Shown: positions 1 through 11,172, counted from the first letter of the stretch. The stretch is DNA of 64,000 nt from Polytrichum commune (GCA_950295325.1 OX485809.1:23016144-23080143); one strand, 5' to 3'. Made by a program: numbers and translations. Notes: a model not told the origin generated them from the letters alone.

Positions 1-67
1 CACACACAACCCCGACCTTGCAGATCCCACAAGCAGAAGCAGACCCCGAAGCCCAAACTTAACTGAG

Positions 68-1863
68 ATGGCCGCGTCAAGAGCCCCTCCCCGAGACAAC
101 AACAACATGGAGGGAAGGGACCTGATTCCGAAAACCCTAGCAAAGGTTTTTGGTGACGAGGAAGACATAATGGAGATTGACTCGCCTACTCAGAGCCTAA
201 AGAAACTCCTTGCAGAGAAGGCCAAAACAAATGCCCGAGCTGTAGCCAATGGGAAGAGAGCTAGAGACCAGGCCGGGACATCCTCACCCTCGAATTCCCA
301 CAAGGTGATTTCTCCCCGTAATGTAGTTCATGCCACAGAGCCCACATCAGACCCAAAACTCAAATTATGGTTAGGATTTGAAGTCATGGAAAAACTTGCA
401 ATTGAGCAAGGAATTGATGAGTTATTTAATGATGAAACCATTGCTGATAGAACCACAAGAGGCATCCCCCGTAAGGAAGCAGAGGAATTAGAGAGTGTAA
501 GCATTTCATACCCAAGAGTGCCACAAACTTTGTACCCAAGTGAGAGAAGTGATGGATTACCGGGTCAACATCTTAACCTCACTCAACTCCCATCAGAGAT
601 AGAAACTGACCCCATCTCTTAGACTTTCAAATTGCCATTCACTTTCAACTCCCCAACAACCCCCTATTTCATAACCATGTCAAAGAGCTTGTTAAAGAGA
701 GGCTAAATGACATGCACATTCCACTAGGAACTAACCTCATCGAACCTATCTCGGTTCTATGCATGAGTATTAAGAGAGGAGGGGTTAAGGGCGTTTGGGC
801 TGGGATAGTCAAACTCCACCTCCTTCACCCCCAAACCGATGGAGTAGCCTTACTCACGGGTCTTAGACCCTTCATTCTCCACCTTGAGCCCCACTCAAAT
901 GTTGGAAGCCTAGGCAAGATATGTAAATCATATCACTCCATTGCTAGAAATAACAACCTCTCCATCAAAATTTCAAATGACACTCTAGTAGGATTGACAT
1001 CTCATGCTCTCTTTCTTGATATCCTTGAAAATAGCTTTAGAAGAGGTCATAACTTTGAAATTGTAGAAATACAAAAGACCACCGCTAACAACCATGCCTA
1101 CATTGTTGCTCCTACCCCCCTACAAGCTAAGAAAATACAAACCCTCCAAATATCCACACACCACCAAATTCTTGATGGGCAAGTAACAAAGGGCCCCTCT
1201 CTTACTATGGAACAAAAGGCAAGGAAAGAGGCTCTTACCCTAACTTTCTACAACCTCCCCATTTTGATGAATATTGAAGACACCTCCCTTGAAATTTGCA
1301 AGGTACTAGGAACCAAAAATGTGGTATCCATTTGGTTCCACAAGCAAGATGGCTTGAGACACAATGGGAGTGCCAATGTGGAATGCCTCAACCCCTTTGT
1401 GTATAGGAAGTTTGTGGGTAAAGAAGCAAAAATTGGGGCCTACCATGTGGAAATTACCCCACACCGCCGTAGCCTAGATGGTAATGACAAACCCCCCAAA
1501 GAGTTACTAATCAAATTTGGTTTTGAAGATACTAATACGTGTTTGGTAAACACAATTGAAGCCATCCAAAACCAAACACAAGGAGAAGAAAGTGCAACAA
1601 AGGGGGATGTTCTTACCGTCATGAAAGAGGCCATTGAGGAAGGTAACAAAAAACTCAAACTTGAACTCCACAAGGATATGAAGGAGTTAAAAGATGACAT
1701 AGTAAGAGAAGCACACATCTATGCGGATGAAATAAACGATAAACTCAAAAAACAGATGATGGACATCCAAAGCACCTTGACTTTGGCACTTACGGGAATG
1801 CAACAAATTACGGGTGTGGTTAAACCAAACCTTATGCTAAAGGACCAACCAAATGTGGATTGA
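68..1863 (+). pseudogene. LINE ORF1 (RRM-like, coiled-coil protein), one frameshift
   Basis: Two open frames, 68-622 (184 codons) and about 640-1863, read as one protein if a single-base slip near the CCCC run at about 608-611 is allowed: the second frame stays open upstream of its first ATG (712) back to the stop of the first. The N-terminal part is acidic, then basic and low in complexity. The middle of the second part has an RRM-like pattern: LTFYNLP resembles RNP2, and about 45 residues later GSANVECLNPFVYRKFV resembles RNP1. The C-terminal 70 residues (VMKEAIEEGNKKLK onward) form a charged coiled coil. RRM plus coiled coil is typical of LINE ORF1 proteins, which bind element RNA and form trimers. 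The start at 68 is the first ATG and is preceded by a short leader. A programmed frameshift cannot be excluded, but decay is likelier given the stops downstream. Confidence 0.65.
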
Positions 1864-4409
1864 CCACAAACCGCCAAGAAATAAAAAAGTATTTATCACA
1901 ATACTACCATATACATATATACATATATAGACATATACATGAAACATATACTGGAATAACTACAAAATACCATAACAACAAAGAAGGTATTCCACAACAC
2001 CCAAAAAACCATATGGAATACAAATACAAAATGTGCCTCATATACCCGAATAAATACAATATACAACAAAAAACTACATACCCAATACTCAAACCAAAAT
2101 ACAATCCCCACATACAAAACAACAAACATAGAAAGTACTACCATTCAACGTACAATGGTCACACAAAGCATACCCTCAACTCAAAATACCTCCCACCTCA
2201 TTCAAAAAACAATCTCCATACGAAATACGGTAAGTGCCCAAAACGCATACTCCATCCAACGAACGGATGTCATCTAAAATGCATATTTCATCCAAAACAT
2301 AGTTCACACCCAAAACAAGCAACACATCCCAACTCAAAACCACACCTACAAAATAAACTTCACTCTAAACACAACCCACATCTAAACTCCAAACCCTGCC
2401 CCCTCTCAAACCCTAACTCCTATTTCAATCACAAAAGACACCCAAAAAGCAAAATGGCATCGGCCTACCGGCCTTACCACAATCCTAATGGCCAACATCA
2501 CTTCATAAATAATTGGAAACCTCACTCAATAACAATTCAAATACCAACAAACCATGCAAAATTACACTCCGTACCCAAACAACCAAAAAACATTATACCC
2601 ACCCTACCCAATATCCCTCCCATAACAAAACTTGCACTCACCAAATATCAAAAACCAAATAAGAAAAAACCAAAGATACTCAACTTATATAAATACTACC
2701 TCATTACATCAAGTATATCAAGTACGCATCAAAAACCTCGCACAATAACAACGTACATCCCTAAAGACAATAAATTACATCCTAAACATCATTCACACCC
2801 AAAGTACAAACAATACTCAACAAACAAAATGGCCTCGGCCTACCGGTCTCGCCATAAAACTAACCGCAAACTCCACCTCACTAATTGGAAACCTACCCCA
2901 ATAACAAACCAAACATCTAAACACGATGCAAACGCATACCCCTTAACCAAACAACAAGAAAACATAATACCTGCCCTACATCACACCTCCTCTAAAATTA
3001 ACCACGCACTCATTAAAATACCAAAAATCAAAACAACTAACCTACATAAATACTACCCCTCTACCTCAAGTACAACAAAAGTAAATCAAATATCTATAAA
3101 CAAACCAAATTACACTAACCACCCACACAACAACAACCCAAAACATACTCTCCGAACAAAACACACCACACATCCAAATTATACTTCTCATCCAAAACAC
3201 AAAATACAACGGCCTGACTCACAATGTAGGTACCTCACAAGAAACGAACTTCATCCTACATCCAAACCGCATCCAAAATATAGGCTACACCCTAAACAAA
3301 GGCCACACCCACAACTAAATCCCCCCCTCACATCTAAACAATCAAGTAACATTACACACGCCCTGAATTACGGAAAGTACCCAAAACACATACCACACCC
3401 AATGAACTACCTTCATCCAAGATATGGATCCCATCCAAAACACATAAGCCACTCAACACATATATCTCATCCAAAACATAACCCACATCATGAACAAGGA
3501 ACCTACCCTAACCTAAAGGCATGCCAACAAAATAGACTACATCCTAAACATAAACCCCAACAAAAATCCGTACTCTACCCCCACTCACAACCAGACCCCT
3601 ACTCAAAATACAAACAACACCCAACAAACAAAATGGCCTCGGCCTACCGGCCTCGCCACAAAACTAACCGAAAAAATCACCTCACCAACTGGAAACCTAC
3701 CTTAGTAACAAATCAAGTACCTAAATACTATGTGAACTCACGCCCCTTATCTAAACAACAAGAAAACATAATACCCACCCTACACCACATCCCCTCTACA
3801 ACAAAACTAACATTCATCAAAAATCAAAAACCAAGTAAGACACAACCAAAAACAACTAACCTATATAGATACTTCCCTACTATCTCAAGTACATCAAATA
3901 TTAAACTTATAAATGTACCAAATTACACTAACAACTACACAAAATACAACCCCCGAACACAACACACTACGCACCCAAATTTTACCACCCATCCAAAACA
4001 AAAAATACAACGGCCTCTCTCACAATACAAGTACTCATCAAAAAATAGATTCCACCCTAAACTCAAACCACATCCAAAGCATAGTTTACATCCTAAACAC
4101 AATACACAACCAAAACCTAAACCTTCCCCCGCACCTAAACAACCTAGTAACATCACACACACCCCACCCAACCCGATTACCATAATTAAAACCATAAGCA
4201 TGAAAAACCTAAAAACAAACAAAACACGCCCTTCACCCAATCAATTAGGAAATATAACACCCCCCCCCCCCCACAACAAGATTCCTACCCAAAACAAAAA
4301 ATACCTCGGTCCCACCCACAATACTATTCTCATCCAAGATATAGCCCTCACCAAAAGCACAATCTTCATCCAAGGGATAAGCTTCATCCAAACCATAGAG
4401 TCCACCTAA
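1860..4409 (+). CDS. Repetitive His/Pro/Lys/Asn-rich open frame of the LINE
   Basis: An 849-codon frame directly abuts the ORF1 stop (TTG at 1860 overlaps the TGA; no clear ATG start). Its translation is a degenerate tandem of about six residues built on His-Pro-Lys (18-nt DNA period, CAY CCN AAR plus three variable codons), broken by three copies of a roughly 90-residue module starting MASAYRP at 2454, 2829 and 3633. The plus strand is extremely rich in A and C and poor in G. No stop interrupts 2.5 kb, whereas the enzymatic domains downstream carry several. This could reflect real coding constraint, or simply the 18-nt repeat, which keeps one frame open by itself. No known family is recognised. 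It may be a duplicated ORF2 N-terminal region that expanded. Confidence 0.5.
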   Translation: MTTNRQEIKKYLSQYYHIHIYIYRHIHETYTGITTKYHNNKEGIPQHPKNHMEYKYKMCLIYPNKYNIQQKTTYPILKPKYNPHIQNNKHRKYYHSTYNGHTKHTLNSKYLPPHSKNNLHTKYGKCPKRILHPTNGCHLKCIFHPKHSSHPKQATHPNSKPHLQNKLHSKHNPHLNSKPCPLSNPNSYFNHKRHPKSKMASAYRPYHNPNGQHHFINNWKPHSITIQIPTNHAKLHSVPKQPKNIIPTLPNIPPITKLALTKYQKPNKKKPKILNLYKYYLITSSISSTHQKPRTITTYIPKDNKLHPKHHSHPKYKQYSTNKMASAYRSRHKTNRKLHLTNWKPTPITNQTSKHDANAYPLTKQQENIIPALHHTSSKINHALIKIPKIKTTNLHKYYPSTSSTTKVNQISINKPNYTNHPHNNNPKHTLRTKHTTHPNYTSHPKHKIQRPDSQCRYLTRNELHPTSKPHPKYRLHPKQRPHPQLNPPLTSKQSSNITHALNYGKYPKHIPHPMNYLHPRYGSHPKHISHSTHISHPKHNPHHEQGTYPNLKACQQNRLHPKHKPQQKSVLYPHSQPDPYSKYKQHPTNKMASAYRPRHKTNRKNHLTNWKPTLVTNQVPKYYVNSRPLSKQQENIIPTLHHIPSTTKLTFIKNQKPSKTQPKTTNLYRYFPTISSTSNIKLINVPNYTNNYTKYNPRTQHTTHPNFTTHPKQKIQRPLSQYKYSSKNRFHPKLKPHPKHSLHPKHNTQPKPKPSPAPKQPSNITHTPPNPITIIKTISMKNLKTNKTRPSPNQLGNITPPPPHNKIPTQNKKYLGPTHNTILIQDIALTKSTIFIQGISFIQTIEST

Positions 4410-4651
4410 AACATATACTTCATCCAAAAGCCAAAATATACCCAAAACACAAATACCAACAACCGTATTGGTACCAACCAAAACAAGAAACCCAATCCAA
4501 CTCAAAATCTCACAAGCCTCACCCTACATACAACTTGTACCTAAACCCCACACCTTACCCCCACTCCAAACACCACCTACACCCTAAATACAAACCCTAC
4601 CAAAAACATAAACACCCATATTCAAAATACAATCCCTACCCAAATAACAAA
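4410..4651 (+). repeat. Continuation of the A/C-rich minisatellite after a frame break
   Basis: The same CAYCCAAAR-type sequence continues here, but the frame used upstream stops at 4409 and the frame carrying the fourth leader module opens at 4535. A small indel between 4240 and 4535 (there is a run of C at 4259-4271) probably explains the switch. Confidence 0.6.
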
Positions 4652-5701
4652 ATGGCCTCGGCCTACCGGCCTCACCACATAAATAACACATACCACTTCA
4701 TAAAAAATTGGAAACCTAACTCAGTAACAAACCCACTACCTACAAACAATGCAACGTCACACTTCTCACCCGAACTAGTAGAAAAAACCACTCCCGCTAT
4801 GCCTAACCTCTTTTCCACAACCAAATTCACATGTTTGAAATATCTTAAAATAAATATGAGAAAACCAAAAACACTTCAATTCTACGGATATTACTTCATT
4901 GACATACTAGATCTACTAAAATGCGGAGATATCGAACTTAACCCGGGACCAATGCCTGATATTCTACAAACACACCCTATTACACACAAAAACAGAGCCA
5001 ACACGTATTTTATCCCAAATACTATAAAACTACAACCTGAATACCAACACCTAGCAAATACATTCGCCCCTATCCTAAAACACACACACCCACTACACCT
5101 CCAAGCAATCACCACATACCCACATCTACACCATTATACCCAAACACAAAACCAGTCGCCACCAACCCATATGTTATACGCCCTAATTATTACCATCCAC
5201 CCCGCAATAGACATATGCAATAACATGCTAGCCCAACCCCAAAACTACCACTTTAATAACATATGGACCAACACGTTAATCATTAGGCTAGCTAACCTCA
5301 CCAACCCCCCCGAGCGACACATACTGACACCGCACCCCTACACAACATTCATAGAAAACAATCAACATATAATACTCCCTCAAAACTCAATACACACAAA
5401 AATATACGAATTCATCCACAACCAAGTAACCACACCCACATCAACCACCCTCAAGAAAGAATTTTCTTTCCTCCCAAACCAGTTGATAACCGAAACACTT
5501 AGATGTTTAGAAAACATTAGCGAATACTCACACCCACCCCCACTCCCAGCCGCTCCCACACCAATCACAAGAATAAACACCAACACCGAACATGAAACAA
5601 TCATAATAACTTGGAATGCGTCATCACTCAACACATCATTACCAAACTTACAAAGCTTAATAAACAACTCTCTAAACAACACAGCAATCATACACATTTA
5701 A
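4652..5701 (+). pseudogene. LINE ORF2 N-terminus: leader, 2A, linker, start of APE domain
   Basis: The frame (open from 4535) has an ATG at 4652 that begins the fourth MASAYRP module, a natural ORF2 start. About 92 residues later comes DILDLLKCGDIELNPGP, a 2A-type ribosome-skipping motif, then a linker of about 220 residues with no recognised domain, then the first APE endonuclease motif (TWNASSLN, 5612). The frame ends at TAA 5699-5701, exactly where the APE family has Gln before the catalytic Glu (QETKL). A single C-to-T change (CAA to TAA) would explain it. If the 2A works, ribosomes release the leader peptide and begin a new chain at the Pro, separating leader from enzyme. Confidence 0.7.
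4880..4951 (+). other. 2A-type ribosome-skipping peptide motif
   Basis: Residues DLLKCGDIELNPGP fit the 2A consensus D-x-E-x-N-P-G-P exactly (core codons 4928-4951), preceded by the expected aromatic and leucine-rich helix (FYGYYFIDILDLL). Such motifs cause co-translational separation between the final Gly and Pro. They are known in RNA viruses and in some APE-type non-LTR retrotransposons (trypanosomes, sea urchin, amphioxus and others). Here the motif lies in the element's own frame upstream of APE and RT, the position used in those retrotransposons. Activity is inferred only. Confidence 0.85.
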
Positions 5702-6420
5702 GAAACCAAACTTACTGCAAACTAATCTACGAAATATATACAAAACCTATTCCCGGAATTCAAACTCATTTTCAACAACACACACGCACTCACAAGGTGC
5801 ATCCAACAAATGATGCCTTATACCCCCGGAAGAGGTGGCTTACTTACACTTATCCATCATAAATATGCATTCCCAGGGAATGTCACCAAAATCCCCACAC
5901 CAGCAAACATCTCTCCATATCTACAAATAATAAAAATAAATAACCATCCACTAATACCTTGGCTAATCATACACATGTATATGCCTACGCACTTAGAAGA
6001 CACATGTCTTATCCCACACCTTAAGAATGAAATCACTAACCAAATCACTATACACCCTAGTCACATATACACACTATGCGGTGACTTTAACAGAGATATT
6101 GCACTCAGGGGCAGACAAAATAACAACACTAACACCCCCCCCCCACAAGAAGAAGACTTCCAATGGAAAAACTTCACCACATCTCTCAACTTATAATATA
6201 TTCAAACCAACACTAGTATATCCAGACAAGGTGGATACAACTACACAGCAACAAGCCTAATAGATGGTTTCTATATTCACTCCCCAGACAACAGCAAATT
6301 TACCTCCACTACAAACACAAACATGAATCTAAATTCAGATCACTATCCAGTCACATTACACATCCCACACAACACACTTATAGCCAGACCCCACCCCCTA
6401 CAAATACCTCACCAACTAGA
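5593..6420 (+). pseudogene. APE-type endonuclease domain of LINE ORF2
   Basis: The AP-endonuclease-like domain nicks target DNA to prime reverse transcription. Visible motifs in order: TWNASSLN (5609-5632), ETKL right after the stop at 5701, GGLLTLIHH (about 5834), WLIIHMYMPT (about 5960), CGDFN (6077-6091, catalytic Asp and Asn) and SDHYPV (6335-6352, the terminal Asp-His pair). The frame breaks at 5701 and 6196, yet all family motifs remain recognisable, so the copy decayed after insertion. It is the first of two endonucleases in this element. Confidence 0.8.
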
Positions 6421-7259
6421 ATACTGAACTCGATACCACCTTAAAACCTAGAAAAATTCAACATAACATTCTTTGAAGAAAACTCCACCCAACTTAAAAT
6501 ACTTACCACACTATTAGAAAACCACCAACACTTAACATCTGATTAATGGCAAGTTGCATGTACATCACTGGACTACATTATAAACAAAATCTCAAAAATA
6601 ATTGAAAAAACCTGCAAAGCAGACCCACTACCCAACCTTACAACCAGAACATCGCAACAAGGTGGTTTTCTACCACGCAAACTAGCTAGAAAATGGAAAA
6701 GACACCTCAACACATATCACCTCATCAGAAAAGCCATTTACATAGCACAACATGACCCACGCTGGCAAGTGCACCCCATCCTAAATGATATCCGAAACCA
6801 CCAACACGTCAGCATTCCGCACCCACCCGCTACAGCAGCATCCCCTGATGAATGGATTAACACAATAGCGGCCATCGCAAAAATTGCAAATAAAGAAGCC
6901 AGAAAAATCACCACAAAATATACTAGAGATTGCATTCTAAAAGCCGTATCGAAATACCGCCAAATGTATGAAAAAAGCCCCAAGAAAATAAACCGAAAAG
7001 TCTTCAAAAACACTGAAACCTCACCTCTTGACTCCATCATTGATAGACAAAACAACATATTAACCAACCATGTAGACATTGCATCAGAGATTTACGCACA
7101 ACAATCCATCAGTAACCGTCCAACTGTCCCCACATGCCACCATCAAAATACACATCCACTACACTGTACATGTGGAGTCAGACAATACCCATGGCACGAT
7201 TTAGAATGATACATAATTGACAAACGAGGCGAACCCCAAATCCTCTTACACACATATTT
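6421..7259 (+). pseudogene. LINE ORF2 linker between APE and reverse transcriptase
   Basis: A mostly open stretch (clearest at 6769-7209) with the helical, charged composition usual upstream of LINE reverse transcriptases, for example EWINTIAAIAKIANKEARK and SPLDSIIDRQNNILTNH. A Cys/His cluster (CHHQNTHPLHCTC, about 7135-7173) could be a small zinc-binding site. Stops occur near 6425, 6545 and 7207. No separate domain is recognised. Confidence 0.5.
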
Positions 7260-8640
7260 TGATCAAGAAACCTACGACTTCTGTCTTAAAAACCTAAGTA
7301 ATAACAAAGCTCCAGGCCCAGACAAAATTCCCAACTCAATCCTAAAAAATATGCCTCCGCGCTTTCACAAATTACTTTTCCTATTCTTTAAGCACTGCTA
7401 TAAACAAAAATAAATTCCCGCATCATCGAAAACTAGCCTAACAGTTTTATTATATAAAAAAGGTAACCCATCACAACTAACGAATCACAGACCTATTGCA
7501 CTAGCTAACACCATATATAAACTTTACACAAGTACACTAACCTCTATCCTATCAGCATACGGAGAAAGATACCAAATACTACACGATAGCCAAGAAGGGT
7601 TCAGAGCAGAAAGAAGCACCTCCAGACAAATCCAAATACTAATTGCAGCTCTTGAAGACGCAAGACTCACAAACCAAGATATATACATTCTTTACATTGA
7701 CTTCAAAAACACCTTTGGCTCTATTGACCACGCCAGACTCTTAGCCATAATGAAAGACTTGGGTTACCCCAATGACTCAATAAACCTCATAGGAAACATA
7801 TACTCACAATCTTCAACCATATTCACTGGCGAACACTTCGGAAAAACCCTACCAATCCACATCCAAAGAGGTACAATACAAGGCGATACCCTTAGCCCAT
7901 ACTTATTCATCATATTTCTAGAACCCCTACTCAGATGGCTACAACAAGGAAACAATGGATATACTTTCGGTACGTCCAGAGTTAAAATCTCATCAGCAGC
8001 ATATGCAGACGACCTTGCAGCAATCGCCAACAAACTAGAGACACTACAAACATAATTAAATAAACTAGACAAATTCTGCGAATGAGCATGAATGGACCTA
8101 GGAATACCAAAATGCGCAGTAACTGGATGCCCAAACAAATCTAAACTTAACCCCACAACCTTCAAGGCCCTAATCCAATCCACCAACATAAACTATAGAA
8201 ACCAACCTATACCAGTCCTAAACCAACACAAACCCTACACATACCTAGGAATAAATCTCGCACCATCACTTAAGTGGAAAACACAAATAAATACCACTAC
8301 AGCTAAAGTAATCAAACAATGTCAAGCCCTCGTAGCATGCCCAGCTACTATGAAACAAAAAATCAACATGGCTGATACAGTCATACGCGCTGGAATAGCA
8401 TATAGCTTTTATGCAGTACCATACTCCATACCAGCCATAAAAAACTTGACAAAAAGATCATCGCACTCCATAAAACAATATGCGGAATACCCAAATGCAC
8501 ATCTAATATTACTACACAACTCCCCCACAACCTATTTGGAATTGAAGCATTTTCACTACAAAATGCCTACCTACGGTGTATTGGAGAGCAACTACAAAAT
8601 GCCCTTAACGATAAAGGCCGAATTGGCAAAATTTATACCG
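7260..8640 (+). pseudogene. Reverse transcriptase domain of LINE ORF2
   Basis: The reverse transcriptase copies element RNA at the nicked target. Motifs seen in order: NKAPGPDKIPNSIL (7295 on), LLYKKGN and NHRPIALANTIYKL (7450-7530), EGFRAERST (7596 on), LYIDFKNTF (about 7690), GTIQGDTLSPYLF (about 7870) and the catalytic YADD (8002-8013), then the thumb motif YTYLGINLAP (about 8240). The order and GDxLSP motif fit the non-LTR type. Inactivating stops are at about 7411 (TAA), 8053-8055 (TAA) and about 8084 (TGA, probably from TGG), and the frame shifts near 8460. In the first catalytic motif Phe-Lys-Asn follows Asp (DFKNTF), where DFxKAFD is usual. Confidence 0.85.
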
Positions 8641-9664
8641 GCCTAACGCAATTTATACTTGCCAAATACGGAGGTTCTAAAGAAATTACCCGTATTAAAT
8701 ACTACCATTGTGTTAGATCACCTATTACTAGAACATTATTTCTGCTCAAGCATGAAGCAGGAGTCCACCTTAAAAGTATAATAAACAACTTCCTCCTACA
8801 CCCATCTCCACTCGAAAACGCGTGGATGCAAGAAGCACAAATGCTACAGGGTCTAAATCCCAACACCTCACTTAAGCTATTACACAAATTGCTCATACAT
8901 AATATAACAACACTAGACCAAATTACCATGCCTAATGGCACCACACTAATGAACCTAAATGAATTCAAAATCTACCACTCCACCCCTTCCAAAGTGCACT
9001 AAACATCGCTAATCAACTATTTTGCCAACCTCTCTGTAATCCCGAATGCCCCCTACCATGCCAACGACACCATCCACCCAGATCCCTCAAAGACAAATAT
9101 ATACTAAGACACCACAACATTCTACCTCACCTACCGACTCCCCCCATACACCCCCCAAATCCTCCCATCCCCCCTCTACCCCCTCCCCCCAACAACATAC
9201 TTAAGGACCCCCGACAATATCCCATATACAAAATACTTGATCACAAACAAAAACAATCTACCGACCATAATGGAATAAAAAGAACAGTCACGTCATACCT
9301 ATGTCAATGGACTACAATAAATAACCACACATACAACAAATGGCAAACCCCAAGGGACCTATACCCCTATTGTGATGCCAACACATGCAACCACAACACC
9401 ATCCTACTTACCTACTACTACACGGAAAGACAACACAAACACTTCTCAAACATTATTAATGCCTACTTCTCCACCGAACAACAAAGAGACACGAGATATG
9501 TCATACCTACCACAATAATCCCACTAGCACATATCTCTATTAATGAGTGTAACCCAGAAAATGACATCGAAACCAACTCCGATACTATCCAAATACAATT
9601 CGACGTCGCTCACATATACGAAGATAATAGTAGGCACCTCATCACCATCCCGAAAACCAGACTA
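8641..9664 (+). pseudogene. LINE ORF2 post-RT region, Cys-rich, unassigned
   Basis: After a frame change the translation stays largely open from about 9000 onward and joins the RNase H frame. It holds a Cys/His cluster (CNPECPLPCQRHH, about 9036-9075), a proline-rich stretch, and a second cluster (CDANTCNHN, about 9370-9396). Chlamydomonas Dualen elements are reported to carry an OTU-like cysteine protease between RT and RLE; no convincing protease motif could be seen here. Confidence 0.4.
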
Positions 9665-10400
9665 ATGTGGTTATGGAAACAATACCAATTGGCAAAAAAT
9701 ACCACACATGGTCTAGAACCGCCCACCCAATCTTTCAAAACCGAAATGGTTTGGCTATATCAAAGATACAAATACCGAATCCCGAAAAATGACCCATTCA
9801 AACGTGCCCAATACACAATACCAACCCCAATATTAGATCTCCTAATAACCACATTCAATATCAACCAGTCATACTTCTCATCCCCAGTGACATGCCCCAC
9901 GCAACTCACCCAATTCTACTCGCCATTCTCACAGGACATAATATTTGGATCCTTAGGAAAAACATTCGACCACAAATGGCAAGGAAAAGGATACGCTCAC
10001 CCCCACAACGCAACAGACTTACAACAAGCCATTCACTGGGCTCGCATGGCGGCCCAAAATGATCCATATACAATCACTATACTTATATCTCCGGATACCG
10101 ACTGGTACAAAAACCCAAACCCGCACATAGGTCCATTCTTGGACACACACATCATTGCCCAATTTGCAGCCGATACGATTGCATATGAAGAACCCATAAT
10201 ACCTCCCGAACTCAATATTACAAGAAAAGAACTGTCTACCCTACAAATATTTTGTATCCACCACCAAAACAATAATATAGGCACCTATGAACAAATGAAA
10301 TTACTAAAGGACATAGCAGACAATCTCCAAATATTACAAAGCCACACCCAAATTGCACCACCCACCCCTTCAAACATCACAGTGAACTCTAGTAAAAAAT
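9665..10400 (+). pseudogene. LINE ORF2 block resembling a Dam-type (N6-adenine) methyltransferase
   Basis: A 378-codon frame (9665-10801) precedes and includes the RNase H. Its residues 60-150 (about 9842-10115) read SPFSQDIIFGSLGKTF, W-Q-G, YAHPHN, then AIHWARMAA and TITILISPDTDWY. The pattern F..G..F..W.G....NPP......A...A......T.TILxPxxTxW is that of small Dam-like methyltransferases, which also occur in DIRS retrotransposons. The expected NPPY/DPPY catalytic site reads AHPH, so if the relation is real the enzyme would be inactive here. The assignment comes from pattern memory alone; a profile search against PF05869 would decide it. Confidence 0.35.
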
Positions 10401-10479
10401 GGTCTAAATCAAATTACCCAAAGATACCCCCAAACAATAACACCCCCACCCCACAACTCCCAAACTACCAAACGAACCT

Positions 10480-10960
10480 ACCACTAAAATTCCACCCCCA
10501 ATTCAGCTACTACACTGATGGCTCCTTTATGAAACCCAAAGAAATAGCCCCTGGGGAATGGAGAAGAGAAAAAGCTGGATACGGTATGTACAGCCCCAAA
10601 GGGCTAAACATCGCCAATAGATTACATGGACATCAAAACATATTACGAGCAGAAATGATTGCTATACACGAAACACTAAGCATCATCAACACACAATATC
10701 CCAACGAACCCGCATTCATATTCACAGACAGTCTAAATGTATTATACCTACTTAACACTCAAATTAAACACCCCACACTTCATAATAGTCACCCAGACTA
10801 AACCACACTAGCCTCCATGGTAAAAACTCTTCAAAAAAGGACACAACCAATTATACTATACAAAGTTAGAGCACACATCAACACTGACGGCAATGAAAAA
10901 GCAGACAAACTAGCAAAAGAAGGATTAGAATTAGAGCACAGAATTGCCGCCCACCCATAC
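10480..10960 (+). pseudogene. RNase H domain of LINE ORF2
   Basis: RNase H removes element RNA from the RNA/DNA hybrid. The four acidic active-site residues are visible: Asp in YYTDGSF (10517), Glu in LRAEMIAI (10652), Asp in IFTDSLN (10727) and the last Asp in NEKADKLA (10904). A stop TAA at 10799-10801 interrupts the domain and the same frame continues after it. RNase H is found in I, R1, Dualen and some plant L1 elements. Confidence 0.85.
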
Positions 10961-11172
10961 GAACATGCCCACACCACCCCTTACTATTACCAAAAAGACG
11001 TATGGGCCTCGATGGAAGACGTTCCGGACAAAGGCCCAGTTAGATTCTTAGAAAAACAAATTAAAAAATATGATAGGGAAAAGAACCTAGCAATCATGGC
11101 CACACAAACCCCCAACACCTGTAAATGGACAGAAAACATAGAGATAGACAACGAGTTGTCGAACGAGTTCTG

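Larger units (their letters stand above)
2454..4951 (+). repeat. Four dispersed copies of the MASAYRP leader module
   Basis: Copies start with an in-frame ATG at 2454, 2829, 3633 and 4652. Each has MASAYRP or MASAYRS, then NWKP about 20 residues on, a Lys/Pro-rich middle, and an aromatic patch (LYKYY, LHKYY, LYRYF, FYGYY). Only the fourth copy continues into an intact 2A motif (4880-4951); the other three run into S/T-rich sequence at the matching place. Spacing is 375, 804 and 1019 bp, filled by the His-Pro-Lys minisatellite. The DNA around each start (ATGGCNTCGGCCTACCGG) is locally G/C-rich against the A/C-rich background, so it is better conserved than its surroundings. Confidence 0.8.

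Noticed and set aside
1896-4505. Hydrophobic minus-strand frames opposite the A/C-rich block
   Set aside because: Shadows of the skewed composition (minus strand is G/T-rich, giving Val/Leu/Gly/Phe); not membrane proteins.
8641-9664. OTU-like cysteine protease expected in a Dualen element
   Set aside because: No convincing Cys/His catalytic motifs could be seen; left unassigned.
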